A stretch of DNA of 64,000 nucleotides from Bacteroides acidifaciens (GTDB taxonomy: Bacteria; Bacteroidota; Bacteroidia; Bacteroidales; Bacteroidaceae), in assembly GCF_024623065.1 (NCBI RefSeq), contig NZ_JANJZR010000002.1:62001-126000 (forward strand), written 5' to 3'. Below the pieces are notes generated by a model. It had not been told where the DNA came from. It made no database searches and saw only the letters and a program-made list of their open reading frames with translations. Each line of letters begins with the position of its first letter. Within the stretch, counting starts at the first letter, position 1. Positions 25,434-34,231 of the stretch are shown one piece after another. The position numbers were made by a program, and so were the translations under genes.

Positions 25434-25892
25434 TCAAGATTCCTCAGCCCTGAATCCATGAGACCCGAAACCGGCAAGAGGCTTTTCTTTCACCATCTGC
25501 ATAGTGACTTTCCAAATCAGCAACCTGCCGTCGGCAGAAGCAGCCTTAAAATGATACAGCCACCCCATGAACAACACAAGCACAACACATCCTGCCATTT
25601 TCCACCGCAAAGGAATATCAAAGCGTTTGCAGGCGGAAAATACGACAACGACCATCACGGCTATCCACGCCGAACAGCATCCGGCAACCCACAAGTCTAC
25701 AACGGTCAGCCGTGAGCCTGCTTCCTTCGCAGGCAGACAAGTTGCTGATATTCCTGCAATACCCGACAAGAATATGCATACAAACAGAAACGATAGATGG
25801 ATTTTATCAGGAATATCTTTCATAGGATTGAACGGCAGACTCAATATAAGAATGCCGACAGACAAAGAAACTATATTCTTCAACGTCCTCAT
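25434..25892 (-). pseudogene. Truncated paralogue of the O-antigen-ligase-like gene
   Basis: About 152 codons from the ATG complementary to 25890-25892 (an upstream in-frame ATG at 25940 is possible). Four hydrophobic segments remain. SADGRLLIWKVTMQMVKEKP matches the DGRLLIW region of the intact gene at 6393-7979, but that motif sits near residue 125 instead of 199, so an internal deletion lies just before SAWIAVM. The frame stops soon after GFGSHGF, losing the last half of the protein. The stop is directly in frame with the downstream metallopeptidase remnant, consistent with a deletion that fused the two genes. Confidence 0.8.
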
Positions 25893-26100
25893 GTTTTCAA
25901 GTATTAGATATTCCTTACGGTCACAAATATAATAAAACATTCATAACAAACCACATACGCCACTCTTTTTTATTTCAAAAAGTATACATCAGCATCGTCC
26001 ATCCCACTGCCCCGTCCCGCCACCGCGACGAATTAGCCGTTTCTCAGGCAAAATCTATTTTCCCGAAGCCTATTCCCTACCTCCCGCATTGCGAACAAGT

Positions 26101-26148
26101 ATTCGTCTGACTATAGTTAACGTTTCGTCTAACTATAGTCAGACGAAT
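26101..26148. repeat. Perfect 19-bp inverted repeat
   Basis: ATTCGTCTGACTATAGTTA at 26101-26119 pairs perfectly with 26130-26148 around a ten-base loop. No T tract follows on either side, so it is not a standard intrinsic terminator. It separates the degraded cassette from the dcw promoter region. Confidence 0.7.
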
Positions 26149-26313
26149 AGTCGACCGCATGAAAACAAACAGTTCCTAGACAGGCAACAACCAAACTCCA
26201 GCGATTAAACGAATAAGCCACGGCATCCCGCCTGCAAAGCATCTACGAAGCATCTTCATTTTCAAGCAATAAGCATTTAACAATCTGTTGAAAACTTCTC
26301 CGAAAGTTTTCAA

Positions 26314-26338
26314 TGGGAAATGACGGGGAATTGTGGGG
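26314..26338 (+). promoter_or_regulatory. MraZ-type operator upstream of rsmH
   Basis: TGGGA (26314), CGGGG (26324) and TGGGG (26334) are direct repeats spaced exactly ten bases apart. MraZ, the dcw-cluster repressor, is known to bind TGGGN repeats with five-base spacers in front of mraZ-rsmH operons. Here the repeats are followed directly by the rsmH leader. Confidence 0.7.
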
Positions 26339-26406
26339 AATTTCATACTTTTACAGCCACTTTTTATAATAAGGTAGTGAGATGTTTTTTTAAGAGACAA
26401 AGAAGG

Positions 26407-27336
26407 ATGGAAAAAGACAAGATGGAAAAAGACGAACTGATATATCACGTTCCGGTGTTACTCAAAGAAAGCGTCGACGGGATGAATATCCAGCCGGACG
26501 GAACGTATGTAGACGTTACATTCGGAGGAGCGGGACATTCGCGCGAGATTCTTTCACGGCTCGGCGAAGGCGGACGCCTCCTGGGATTCGACCAGGACGA
26601 GGATGCCGAGCGGAATATTGTCAACGACCCGCATTTCATCTTTGTGCGCAGCAACTTCCGCTACCTGCACAATTTCCTGCGCTATCACGACATCGAACAG
26701 GTAGATGCGATTCTCGCCGACCTCGGTGTGTCTTCCCACCACTTTGATGACAGCGAACGCGGCTTCTCTTTCCGTTTCGACGGAGAACTGGATATGCGTA
26801 TGAACAAGCGTGCAGGAGTTACGGCGGCAGACATCGTAAACACGTACGAAGAAGAGCGTCTCGCAAACATTCTCTACCTGTATGGAGAACTTAAAAACAG
26901 CCGCAAACTGGCTTCTGTCATTGTCAAAGCCCGAAACGGACAGCCCATCCGTACTATCGGAGAGTTTCTGGAAATCATCAAACCGCTTTTCGGCCGTGAA
27001 CGGGAGAAGAAAGAACTTGCAAAGGTATTCCAGGCATTGCGGATTGAAGTGAACCAGGAGATGGAAGCGCTGAAAGAGATGCTGCTCGCGGCAACCGAAG
27101 CGTTAAAACCAGGTGGCAGACTGGTAGTTATCACTTATCACTCACTGGAAGACCGCATGGTGAAGAACATCATGAAGACAGGCAACGTGGAGGGCAAGGC
27201 AGAGACAGACTTCTTCGGCAACCTGCAAACGCCTTTCCGCCTTGTCAACAATAAGGTGATTGTGCCCGACCAGGCAGAAATAGAAAGAAACCCGCGGTCG
27301 AGAAGCGCCAAGTTACGAATTGCAGAAAAGAAATAA
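26407..27336 (+). CDS. rsmH: 16S rRNA (cytosine(1402)-N4)-methyltransferase
   Basis: 309 residues from the ATG at 26407, which follows a purine-rich AAGAAGG; an in-frame ATG five codons later in a repeated MEKDK/MEKDE start is also possible. Motifs: HVPVLLKESVDG, the SAM-binding VDVTFGGAGHSREIL, DQDEDAE, DLGVSSHHFDDSERGFSF and VITYHSLEDRMVK. It methylates C1402 of 16S rRNA and is the usual first or second gene of the dcw cluster. Six bases separate it from ftsL. Confidence 0.97.
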   Translation: MEKDKMEKDELIYHVPVLLKESVDGMNIQPDGTYVDVTFGGAGHSREILSRLGEGGRLLGFDQDEDAERNIVNDPHFIFVRSNFRYLHNFLRYHDIEQVDAILADLGVSSHHFDDSERGFSFRFDGELDMRMNKRAGVTAADIVNTYEEERLANILYLYGELKNSRKLASVIVKARNGQPIRTIGEFLEIIKPLFGREREKKELAKVFQALRIEVNQEMEALKEMLLAATEALKPGGRLVVITYHSLEDRMVKNIMKTGNVEGKAETDFFGNLQTPFRLVNNKVIVPDQAEIERNPRSRSAKLRIAEKK

Positions 27337-27342
27337 GAGAAA

Positions 27343-27708
27343 ATGGAAAAAGAAAAAGAAGAAGCAGTAAACAAGAAGGCAGAAGAGGGCAAGAAGAAAA
27401 AACGCACTTCGCTGAAAAGCATCCTGGGTGGAGACATTCTGGCCACCGACTTTTTCCGTCGCCAGACCAAACTACTGGTGCTTATCATGGTGTTCATCAT
27501 CTTCTACATCCACAACCGCTATGCCAGCCAGCAGCAGCAGATTGAGATAGACCGTTTGAAAAAGGAACTGATAGATATTAAGTATGACGCACTGACACGC
27601 AGCTCGGAACTGATGGAGAAGAGCCGCCAGTCGCGCATCGAGGAATATATATCAAGTAAGGAAAGTGATTTGCAGACATCGACCAATCCCCCTTACCTTA
27701 TTAAATAA
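27343..27708 (+). CDS. ftsL: FtsL-like cell division protein
   Basis: 121 residues: a charged cytoplasmic tail rich in Lys/Glu (1-42), one transmembrane helix (about 45-62, LLVLIMVFIIFYIH) and a periplasmic coiled-coil (about 65-105). This is the FtsL layout, and its position between rsmH and ftsI is that of ftsL in nearly all dcw clusters. Sequence similarity to proteobacterial FtsL is not visible by eye, so the name rests on layout and synteny. Confidence 0.85.
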   Translation: MEKEKEEAVNKKAEEGKKKKRTSLKSILGGDILATDFFRRQTKLLVLIMVFIIFYIHNRYASQQQQIEIDRLKKELIDIKYDALTRSSELMEKSRQSRIEEYISSKESDLQTSTNPPYLIK

Positions 27709-27763
27709 GTAGAGAATAGAAAATTGAAAATTGAGAGCAGAGAGTTTTTAAAAGACAAGCACT

Positions 27764-29917
27764 GTGGCAGTTAACAAAAAAAATATAATGACCCGTTATT
27801 TCTTCGTCATCCTCCTGATGGCGTTGACAGGCGTGGCAATTGTCGTGAAGGCAGGCATCACCATGTTTGCCGACCGCCAGTATTGGCAGGACGTGGCCGA
27901 CCGTTTCGTAAAGGAAAATGTGACGGTGAAACCCAACCGCGGAAACATTATCTCTTCCGACGGCAAACTGATGGCTAGCTCCCTGCCCGAATACAGGATA
28001 TATATGGACTTTATGTCCGGTGAAAAGGACGAAAAACGCAGAAAGAAAGACCAGGCACGACGGGATTCCATCCTTACCGCCAACATGGATTCAATCTGCA
28101 TCGGACTTCATAAGATATTCCCGGATAAGAGCGTAGCCCAATTCAAGGCACATCTGAAGAAAGGACGCCAGGCGAAAAGCCGCAATTACCTGATTTATCC
28201 GAAACGCATCTCTTATATACAATATAAAGAGGTAAAGAGATTGCCGGTCTTCTGCTTGAACCGCTACAAAGGGGGATTCAAGGAACTGGCTTACAACCAA
28301 CGGAAGAAGCCTTTCGGTTCGCTGGCGGCGCGTACGCTAGGCGATGTGTATGCCGACACCGCGAAAGGAGCGAGAAACGGTATCGAACTTGCCTTCGATA
28401 CGATTCTGAAAGGACGGGACGGATTGACCCACCGCCAGAAAGTGATGAACAAATACCTGAACATCGTAGATGTGCCGCCGGTTGACGGTTGCGACCTCAT
28501 ATCTACCATCGACGTAGGCATGCAGGATATTTGCGAGAAAGCACTGGTAGACAAGCTAAAAGAACTGAATGCCAGCGTGGGGGTCGTTGTATTGATGGAG
28601 GTGGCTACCGGAGAAGTGAAAGCCATCGTTAATATGATGCAGGGCAAAGACGGTGGGTATTACGAGATGCGCAATAATGCCATCAGCGATATGCTCGAAC
28701 CGGGGTCAACTTTCAAGACGGCTTCTATTATGGTGGCCCTCGAAGACGGGAAAATCACTCCGGACTATGTAGTGGATACCGGCAACGGGCAAATGCCGAT
28801 GCACGGCCGTGTGATGAAAGACCACAACTGGCATCGCGGAGGATACGGAAAATTAACGGTTACCGAGATTTTGGAAGTGTCTTCCAATGTCGGTACATCT
28901 TATATTATAGACCATTTCTACGGCAGCAACCCGCAGAAGTTCATCGATGGATTGAGACGTATGAGCATCGACCAGCCTCTTCACCTGCAAATTGCGGGAG
29001 AAGGCAAGCCGAACATTCGCGGTCCGAAAGAGAGAAGTTATTTCTCCAAAACCGCCCTGCCATGGATGAGTATCGGTTATGAGACGCAAGTCCCGCCGAT
29101 TAATATTCTTACATTCTATAATGGAATAGCGAATAATGGGGTGACGGTACGTCCGAAATTCGTAAAAGCTGCGGTGAAAGACGGGGAAATAGTGAAAGAG
29201 TATCCGACAGAAGTTATTAATCCGAAGATTTGTTCGGACAAGACATTGACACAAATCCGTGAGATTCTACGGAAAGTGGTAGGCGAAGGACTTGCCAAAC
29301 CCGCGGGTAGCAAGCAATTCCACGTTTCGGGTAAGACCGGAACGGCACAGATTTCACAGGGAGCGGCCGGATACAAGACAGGAAGAACAAACTATCTTGT
29401 TAGTTTCTGCGGTTATTTCCCGTCGGAAGCGCCCAAATATAGTATGATTGTTTCCATTCAGAAACCGGGCTTGCCGGCATCAGGTGGTCTGATGGCAGGC
29501 AGCGTATTCAGCAAAATCGCCGAAAGGGTGTACGCCAAAGACCTGCGTTTGCCTCTTACCAACGCGATTGACACGAATTCCGTAGTCATTCCCAATGTAA
29601 AAGCGGGAGAAATGAGGGAAACACAACGGGTGCTGGAAGAACTGAATATTCAGGTTCAGGGCAAAATAGCCGACACGGGAAAAGAGGTGTGGGGGAATAC
29701 CCATTCGGCCCCCCAGGCGGTAGTTCTCGAAAGCCGGAGCAATATGCAGAATTTCGTGCCGAGCGTTATAGGCATGGGGGCGAAAGATGCCGTGTACCTG
29801 CTGGAGAGTAAAGGATTAAAAGTACATTTGGTTGGGGTCGGCAAGGTGAAAAGCCAGTCGATAGCCAACGGAACGATAGTAAAGAAGGGGCAGACGATTA
29901 CCCTTTCCATGCATTAA
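27764..29917 (+). CDS. ftsI: Division-specific penicillin-binding protein with PASTA domains
   Basis: 717 residues from a GTG start; an ATG eight codons in is an alternative. One transmembrane helix (about 12-32), a dimerization domain with the NRGNI motif (about 60-65) and a transpeptidase domain (about 260-590) with active-site S315-T-F-K318, SSN near 374 and K524-T-G526. Two C-terminal PASTA domains follow (about 600-717). It cross-links septal peptidoglycan together with FtsW. PASTA domains on FtsI are common in Bacteroidetes but absent from the E. coli enzyme. Confidence 0.96.
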   Translation: MAVNKKNIMTRYFFVILLMALTGVAIVVKAGITMFADRQYWQDVADRFVKENVTVKPNRGNIISSDGKLMASSLPEYRIYMDFMSGEKDEKRRKKDQARRDSILTANMDSICIGLHKIFPDKSVAQFKAHLKKGRQAKSRNYLIYPKRISYIQYKEVKRLPVFCLNRYKGGFKELAYNQRKKPFGSLAARTLGDVYADTAKGARNGIELAFDTILKGRDGLTHRQKVMNKYLNIVDVPPVDGCDLISTIDVGMQDICEKALVDKLKELNASVGVVVLMEVATGEVKAIVNMMQGKDGGYYEMRNNAISDMLEPGSTFKTASIMVALEDGKITPDYVVDTGNGQMPMHGRVMKDHNWHRGGYGKLTVTEILEVSSNVGTSYIIDHFYGSNPQKFIDGLRRMSIDQPLHLQIAGEGKPNIRGPKERSYFSKTALPWMSIGYETQVPPINILTFYNGIANNGVTVRPKFVKAAVKDGEIVKEYPTEVINPKICSDKTLTQIREILRKVVGEGLAKPAGSKQFHVSGKTGTAQISQGAAGYKTGRTNYLVSFCGYFPSEAPKYSMIVSIQKPGLPASGGLMAGSVFSKIAERVYAKDLRLPLTNAIDTNSVVIPNVKAGEMRETQRVLEELNIQVQGKIADTGKEVWGNTHSAPQAVVLESRSNMQNFVPSVIGMGAKDAVYLLESKGLKVHLVGVGKVKSQSIANGTIVKKGQTITLSMH

Positions 29918-29947
29918 AAGTAAAATCAAGTATTTAAAAAAGAGACT

Positions 29948-31396
29948 ATGTTGCTAAACAAGTTACTGAAAGCAATTCAACCGGTACGGATAACCGGGGA
30001 TTCAGACATAGAAATCACCGGAATCAACATTGATTCCCGTTTAGTAGAAGCCGGTCAACTATTCATGGCTATACGCGGCACACAAGCCGACGGCCATGCC
30101 TATATACCTGCTGCCATCAAAAAAGGAGCTGCTGCCATCCTTTGCGAGGATATGCCGGAAGAGCCTGTGGCAGGGGTTACTTATGTCCAGGTAAAAGACA
30201 GCGAAGATGCGACAGGTAAAATCGCCACTACATTCTATGGAGACCCGACTTCCAAGCTCGAACTGGTCGGTGTCACCGGAACAAACGGCAAGACAACTAT
30301 CGCCACCTTATTATATAATACATTCCGTTACTTCGGATATAAGGTGGGGCTTATCTCTACCGTTTGCAACTATATCGACGATGAAGCTGTCCCGACAGAA
30401 CATACTACGCCCGACCCCATCACGCTGAACCGCTTGTTGGGACGGATGGCGGATGAAGGATGCAAATATGTGTTCATGGAAGTCAGCTCCCACTCGATTG
30501 CACAGAAACGTATCAGCGGACTGAAATTCGCGGGGGGTATCTTCACCAATCTCACCCGTGACCATCTCGATTACCACAAGACAGTAGAGAATTATCTGAA
30601 GGCCAAGAAGAAATTCTTCGACGATATGCCGAAGAATGCATTCTCTCTTACCAACCTCGACGACAAGAACGGACTGGTAATGACACAGAACACACATGCC
30701 AAAGTATATACTTATTCATTGAGAAGCCTCAGCGATTTTAAAGGTCGGGTGTTGGAATCCCATTTCGAAGGAATGCTGCTTGATTTCAATAACCACGAGC
30801 TGGCTGTCCAGTTTATAGGCAAATTCAATGCTTCCAATCTATTGGCAGTGTTCGGGGCTGCCGTCCTGCTTGGCAAGAAAGAAGAAGAGGTGCTTGTCGC
30901 TCTCAGTACACTTCATCCGGTGGCGGGACGCTTTGACGCTATCCGTTCGCCAAAAGGCATTACGGCGATTGTGGACTATGCCCACACTCCGGATGCGCTT
31001 ATCAACGTGTTGAACGCTATCCACGGAGTGCTCGAAGGAAAAGGAAAAGTCATCACCGTGGTAGGTGCAGGCGGCAACCGCGACAAAGGGAAACGCCCCA
31101 TCATGGCGAAAGAAGCAGCCAAAGCCAGTGACCGAGTTATCATCACTTCCGACAATCCCCGTTTTGAAGAACCGCAGGATATTATCAATGATATGCTGGC
31201 AGGACTGGATGCCGAGGATATGAAGAAGACACTAAGCATTGCCGACCGTAAGGAAGCAATCCGCACGGCTTGTATGCTGGCAGAAAAAGGAGACGTAATA
31301 CTCGTTGCCGGAAAAGGACACGAGAATTACCAGGAGATAAAAGGCGTGAAACATCACTTCGACGACAAGGAAGTACTCAAAGAGGTATTCCAATAA
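29948..31396 (+). CDS. murE: UDP-MurNAc-L-Ala-D-Glu:meso-diaminopimelate ligase
   Basis: 482 residues. ATP site GTNGKTT at 111-117, [14 protein letters not shown], the carbamylated-lysine region [14 protein letters not shown], and DNPR at 402-405, the signature of enzymes adding meso-diaminopimelate rather than lysine. It adds the third residue of the peptidoglycan stem peptide, predicting a DAP-type wall. It starts 30 bases after ftsI. Confidence 0.97.
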   Translation: MLLNKLLKAIQPVRITGDSDIEITGINIDSRLVEAGQLFMAIRGTQADGHAYIPAAIKKGAAAILCEDMPEEPVAGVTYVQVKDSEDATGKIATTFYGDPTSKLELVGVTGTNGKTTIATLLYNTFRYFGYKVGLISTVCNYIDDEAVPTEHTTPDPITLNRLLGRMADEGCKYVFMEVSSHSIAQKRISGLKFAGGIFTNLTRDHLDYHKTVENYLKAKKKFFDDMPKNAFSLTNLDDKNGLVMTQNTHAKVYTYSLRSLSDFKGRVLESHFEGMLLDFNNHELAVQFIGKFNASNLLAVFGAAVLLGKKEEEVLVALSTLHPVAGRFDAIRSPKGITAIVDYAHTPDALINVLNAIHGVLEGKGKVITVVGAGGNRDKGKRPIMAKEAAKASDRVIITSDNPRFEEPQDIINDMLAGLDAEDMKKTLSIADRKEAIRTACMLAEKGDVILVAGKGHENYQEIKGVKHHFDDKEVLKEVFQ

Positions 31397-31409
31397 CGTC
31401 GTCTGCATA

Positions 31410-31469
31410 GTAAATTGTAAAATCGTAAATTGTAAATCGTAAAATAGTAAATCGTAAAACAGTAAATTT
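31410..31469. repeat. GTAAATC tandem repeat in the murE-mraY spacer
   Basis: Eight imperfect copies of a seven- or eight-base unit, GTAAAT or GTAAAAT followed by T, C or A, fill most of the 77-base spacer. Related shorter arrays occur at 19305-19333 and about 40441-40462. They are non-coding and end just before mraY. Confidence 0.7.
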
Positions 31470-31473
31470 CATC

Positions 31474-32742
31474 ATGCTATATTATCTGTTTGAATGGCTG
31501 CAAAAGCTCAATTTTCCCGGAGCGGGAATGTTTGGTTACACCTCATTCCGTGCTTTGATGGCTGTCATCTTCGCATTGCTTATTTCAAGTATATGGGGAG
31601 ACAGATTTATCAACCTGCTGAAGAAGAAGCAAATAACGGAAACGCAGCGTGACTCGAAGATTGACCCGTTCGGTGTCAACAAGGTAGGTGTGCCGAGCAT
31701 GGGCGGTGTCATTATTATTATAGCCATTCTCATCCCCTGCCTATTATTGGGCAAGCTGGAAAACATATATATGATATTGATGCTGATAACCACCATATGG
31801 CTGGGCTCACTCGGATTTGCCGACGACTATATAAAAATCTTCAAGAAAGACAAGGAAGGATTGCACGGCAAGTTCAAAATCATCGGACAGGTAGGTCTGG
31901 GATTAATTGTCGGGCTTACTTTATATCTAAGCCCGGATGTGGTAATCCGCGAAAATATCGAAGTACATACTCCGGGACAGGAAATGGAAGTGATACATGG
32001 GACAAACGACTTGAAATCGACCCAGACTACCATTCCTTTCTTCAAGAGCAACAACCTTGACTATGCCGATCTGGTCTCTTTCATGGGTGAGTACACACAG
32101 GCAGCCGGATGGATACTGTTCGTCATCATCACCATCTTTGTGGTTACCGCCGTATCCAATGGTGCCAACCTGAACGATGGAATGGACGGAATGGCAGCAG
32201 GAAATTCCGCCATCATCGGAGCTACGCTAGGCATATTGGCCTACGTTTCGTCGCATATCGAGTTTGCGAGTTATCTGAACATCATGTATATCCCCGGCTC
32301 GGAAGAACTGGTAATCTATATCTGTGCCTTCATCGGTGCACTTATCGGTTTCCTTTGGTATAATGCCTATCCGGCACAAGTATTCATGGGCGACACCGGC
32401 AGTCTGACAATAGGCGGCATCATCGCCGTATTCGCCATTATCATCCACAAAGAGCTGTTGATACCGATTCTTTGCGGTGTATTCCTCGTGGAAAACCTGT
32501 CGGTCATCCTGCAACGGGCTTACTATAAGGCAGGCAAGCGGAAAGGAGTGAAACAACGGTTGTTCAAACGAACCCCGATTCACGACCACTTCCGCACTTC
32601 CATGAACCTGATAGAACCTGGCTGCACAGTCAAGTTCACCAAACCCGACCAACTGTTTCACGAATCAAAAATTACCGTCCGCTTCTGGATTGTAACGATT
32701 GTTCTGGCAGCCATAACAATTATAACGCTAAAGATAAGATAG
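31474..32742 (+). CDS. mraY: Phospho-MurNAc-pentapeptide transferase
   Basis: 422 residues, about ten transmembrane helices. Family motifs: KKQITETQRDSKIDPFG near the N-terminus, GFADDYIKIFKKDKEGL with the catalytic Asp pair, NLNDGMDGMAAG, and FMGDTGSLTIGG, then RTPIHDHF in the last cytoplasmic loop. It is longer than the E. coli enzyme (360) because of an inserted segment around 150-195, usual for Bacteroidetes. It forms lipid I at the inner membrane. Confidence 0.97.
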   Translation: MLYYLFEWLQKLNFPGAGMFGYTSFRALMAVIFALLISSIWGDRFINLLKKKQITETQRDSKIDPFGVNKVGVPSMGGVIIIIAILIPCLLLGKLENIYMILMLITTIWLGSLGFADDYIKIFKKDKEGLHGKFKIIGQVGLGLIVGLTLYLSPDVVIRENIEVHTPGQEMEVIHGTNDLKSTQTTIPFFKSNNLDYADLVSFMGEYTQAAGWILFVIITIFVVTAVSNGANLNDGMDGMAAGNSAIIGATLGILAYVSSHIEFASYLNIMYIPGSEELVIYICAFIGALIGFLWYNAYPAQVFMGDTGSLTIGGIIAVFAIIIHKELLIPILCGVFLVENLSVILQRAYYKAGKRKGVKQRLFKRTPIHDHFRTSMNLIEPGCTVKFTKPDQLFHESKITVRFWIVTIVLAAITIITLKIR

Positions 32743-32788
32743 CCGGCAAGGTGCCGGAGCCGGGTTTCCATTCGGAAGCCAAGTTTTT
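32743..32788 (+). terminator. Double hairpin in the mraY-murD spacer, possible attenuator
   Basis: CCGGCA-AGG-TGCCGG (32743-32757) begins directly after the mraY stop. A second stem, GGTTTCC-ATTC-GGAAGCC (32763-32780, one G-T pair), is followed by AAG and TTTTT. It lies inside an operon and may act as a partial terminator; the spacer (139 bases) is the longest in the cluster. Confidence 0.45.
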
Positions 32789-32881
32789 ATAGAGAATATT
32801 AACCCGATTATTAACTTTTAAAGAATGTGCACAACCAATAAAGCAATTCAGCATATTGAAAACAAGAGCACATTATTGTAG

Positions 32882-34216
32882 ATGAAAAGAATAGTAATTT
32901 TAGGAGCTGGCGAAAGCGGCGCAGGTGCAGCCGTACTCGCAAAAGTCAAAGGATTTGAGACATTTGTTTCGGACATGTCCGCTATCAAGGACAAGTACAA
33001 GAAACTTCTCGACAGCTACAACATCGCCTGGGAAGAAGGACACCACACCGAAGAACTCATTCTGAATGCCGACGAGGTTATCAAAAGCCCTGGTATCCCG
33101 AATGACGCCCCGCTCATCCTGAAACTGAAAGCTCAAGGTACTCCGGTCATATCAGAGATTGAGTTTGCCGGACGCTATACGAACGCCAAGATGATTTGTA
33201 TCACCGGCTCGAACGGGAAGACAACCACGACTTCCCTGATTTACCATATCTTCAAAAGTGCAGGTCTGAACGTAGGTCTGGCAGGCAACATCGGCAAAAG
33301 CCTTGCTCTGCAGGTGGCCGAGGACTACCATGATTATTACATCATCGAACTGAGTTCTTTCCAGTTGGACAATATGTACAACTTCCGTGCGAACATCGCC
33401 GTATTGATGAACATCACTCCGGACCACCTCGACCGTTACGACCACTGCATGCAGAATTACATCGACGCAAAATTCCGCATCACCCGGAATCAAACTCCGG
33501 ACGATGCCTTCATCTTCTGGAACGACGACCCTATCATCAAACGCGAACTGGCGAAACATGGCCTGAAAGCCCATCTGTATCCTTTCGCCGCAGTGAAAGA
33601 AGACGGAGCCATCGCCTACGTTGAAGACCACGAAGTGAAAATCACCGAACCGATTGCCTTCAACATGGAGCAGGAAGAACTGGCTCTGACTGGACAACAT
33701 AACTTATACAACTCCCTGGCAGCCGGCATCTCGGCCAACCTGGCAGGTATCGCCAAAGAGAATATCCGCAAAGCCCTCTCCGACTTCAAGGGAGTGGAGC
33801 ACCGTCTGGAAAAGGTGGCGCGTGTCCGCGGAATTGACTTTATCAACGACTCGAAAGCCACGAATGTCAACTCCTGCTGGTATGCCCTGCAAAGCATGAC
33901 CACCAAAACGGTATTGATTCTCGGCGGCAAAGATAAGGGAAACGATTATACGGAAATAGAAGATTTGGTACGCGAGAAGTGTTCGGCACTCGTATACCTG
34001 GGGCTGCATAACGAGAAACTTCACGAATTCTTCGACCGCCTCGGCCTGCCCGTAGCAGACGTGCAAACCGGCATGAAAGATGCCGTAGAAGCCGCCTACA
34101 AACTGGCTAAGAAAGGAGAAACCGTATTATTAAGCCCCTGCTGCGCTTCCTTCGACCTCTTCAAGAGCTACGAAGACCGTGGCGACCAGTTCAAAGAATG
34201 TGTAAGAGAACTTTAA
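32882..34216 (+). CDS. murD: UDP-N-acetylmuramoylalanine--D-glutamate ligase
   Basis: 444 residues. N-terminal Rossmann motif VILGAGESGAGAA, KSPGIPNDAP, the ATP site ITGSNGKTTTTSLI, NITPDHLDRYD, HNLYNSLAAG, GVEHRLE and the C-terminal INDSKATN and ILGGKDKGNDY. It adds D-Glu to UDP-MurNAc-L-Ala in the cytoplasm. Fifteen bases separate it from ftsW. Confidence 0.97.
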   Translation: MKRIVILGAGESGAGAAVLAKVKGFETFVSDMSAIKDKYKKLLDSYNIAWEEGHHTEELILNADEVIKSPGIPNDAPLILKLKAQGTPVISEIEFAGRYTNAKMICITGSNGKTTTTSLIYHIFKSAGLNVGLAGNIGKSLALQVAEDYHDYYIIELSSFQLDNMYNFRANIAVLMNITPDHLDRYDHCMQNYIDAKFRITRNQTPDDAFIFWNDDPIIKRELAKHGLKAHLYPFAAVKEDGAIAYVEDHEVKITEPIAFNMEQEELALTGQHNLYNSLAAGISANLAGIAKENIRKALSDFKGVEHRLEKVARVRGIDFINDSKATNVNSCWYALQSMTTKTVLILGGKDKGNDYTEIEDLVREKCSALVYLGLHNEKLHEFFDRLGLPVADVQTGMKDAVEAAYKLAKKGETVLLSPCCASFDLFKSYEDRGDQFKECVREL

Positions 34217-34231
34217 ACAACGTTTAGTAAA

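Larger units (their letters stand above)
25893..26406. other. Gene-free region upstream of the dcw cluster
   Basis: No supported coding sequence. It contains a long perfect hairpin (26101-26148) and three MraZ-type repeats (26314-26338). An imperfect -7 element (TACTTTTA, 26346-26353) lies about 55 bases before rsmH. No mraZ coding sequence was found in it on either strand. Confidence 0.7.

Noticed and set aside
25893-26406. Relict mraZ coding sequence before rsmH
   Set aside because: All frames on the plus strand were read for the usual MraZ pattern and nothing similar was found; only the operator repeats remain.
27711-27763. Mobile-element scar in the ftsL-ftsI spacer (AGAATAGAAAATTGAAAATTG)
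   Set aside because: Short A-rich repetition only; no inverted ends or target duplication.
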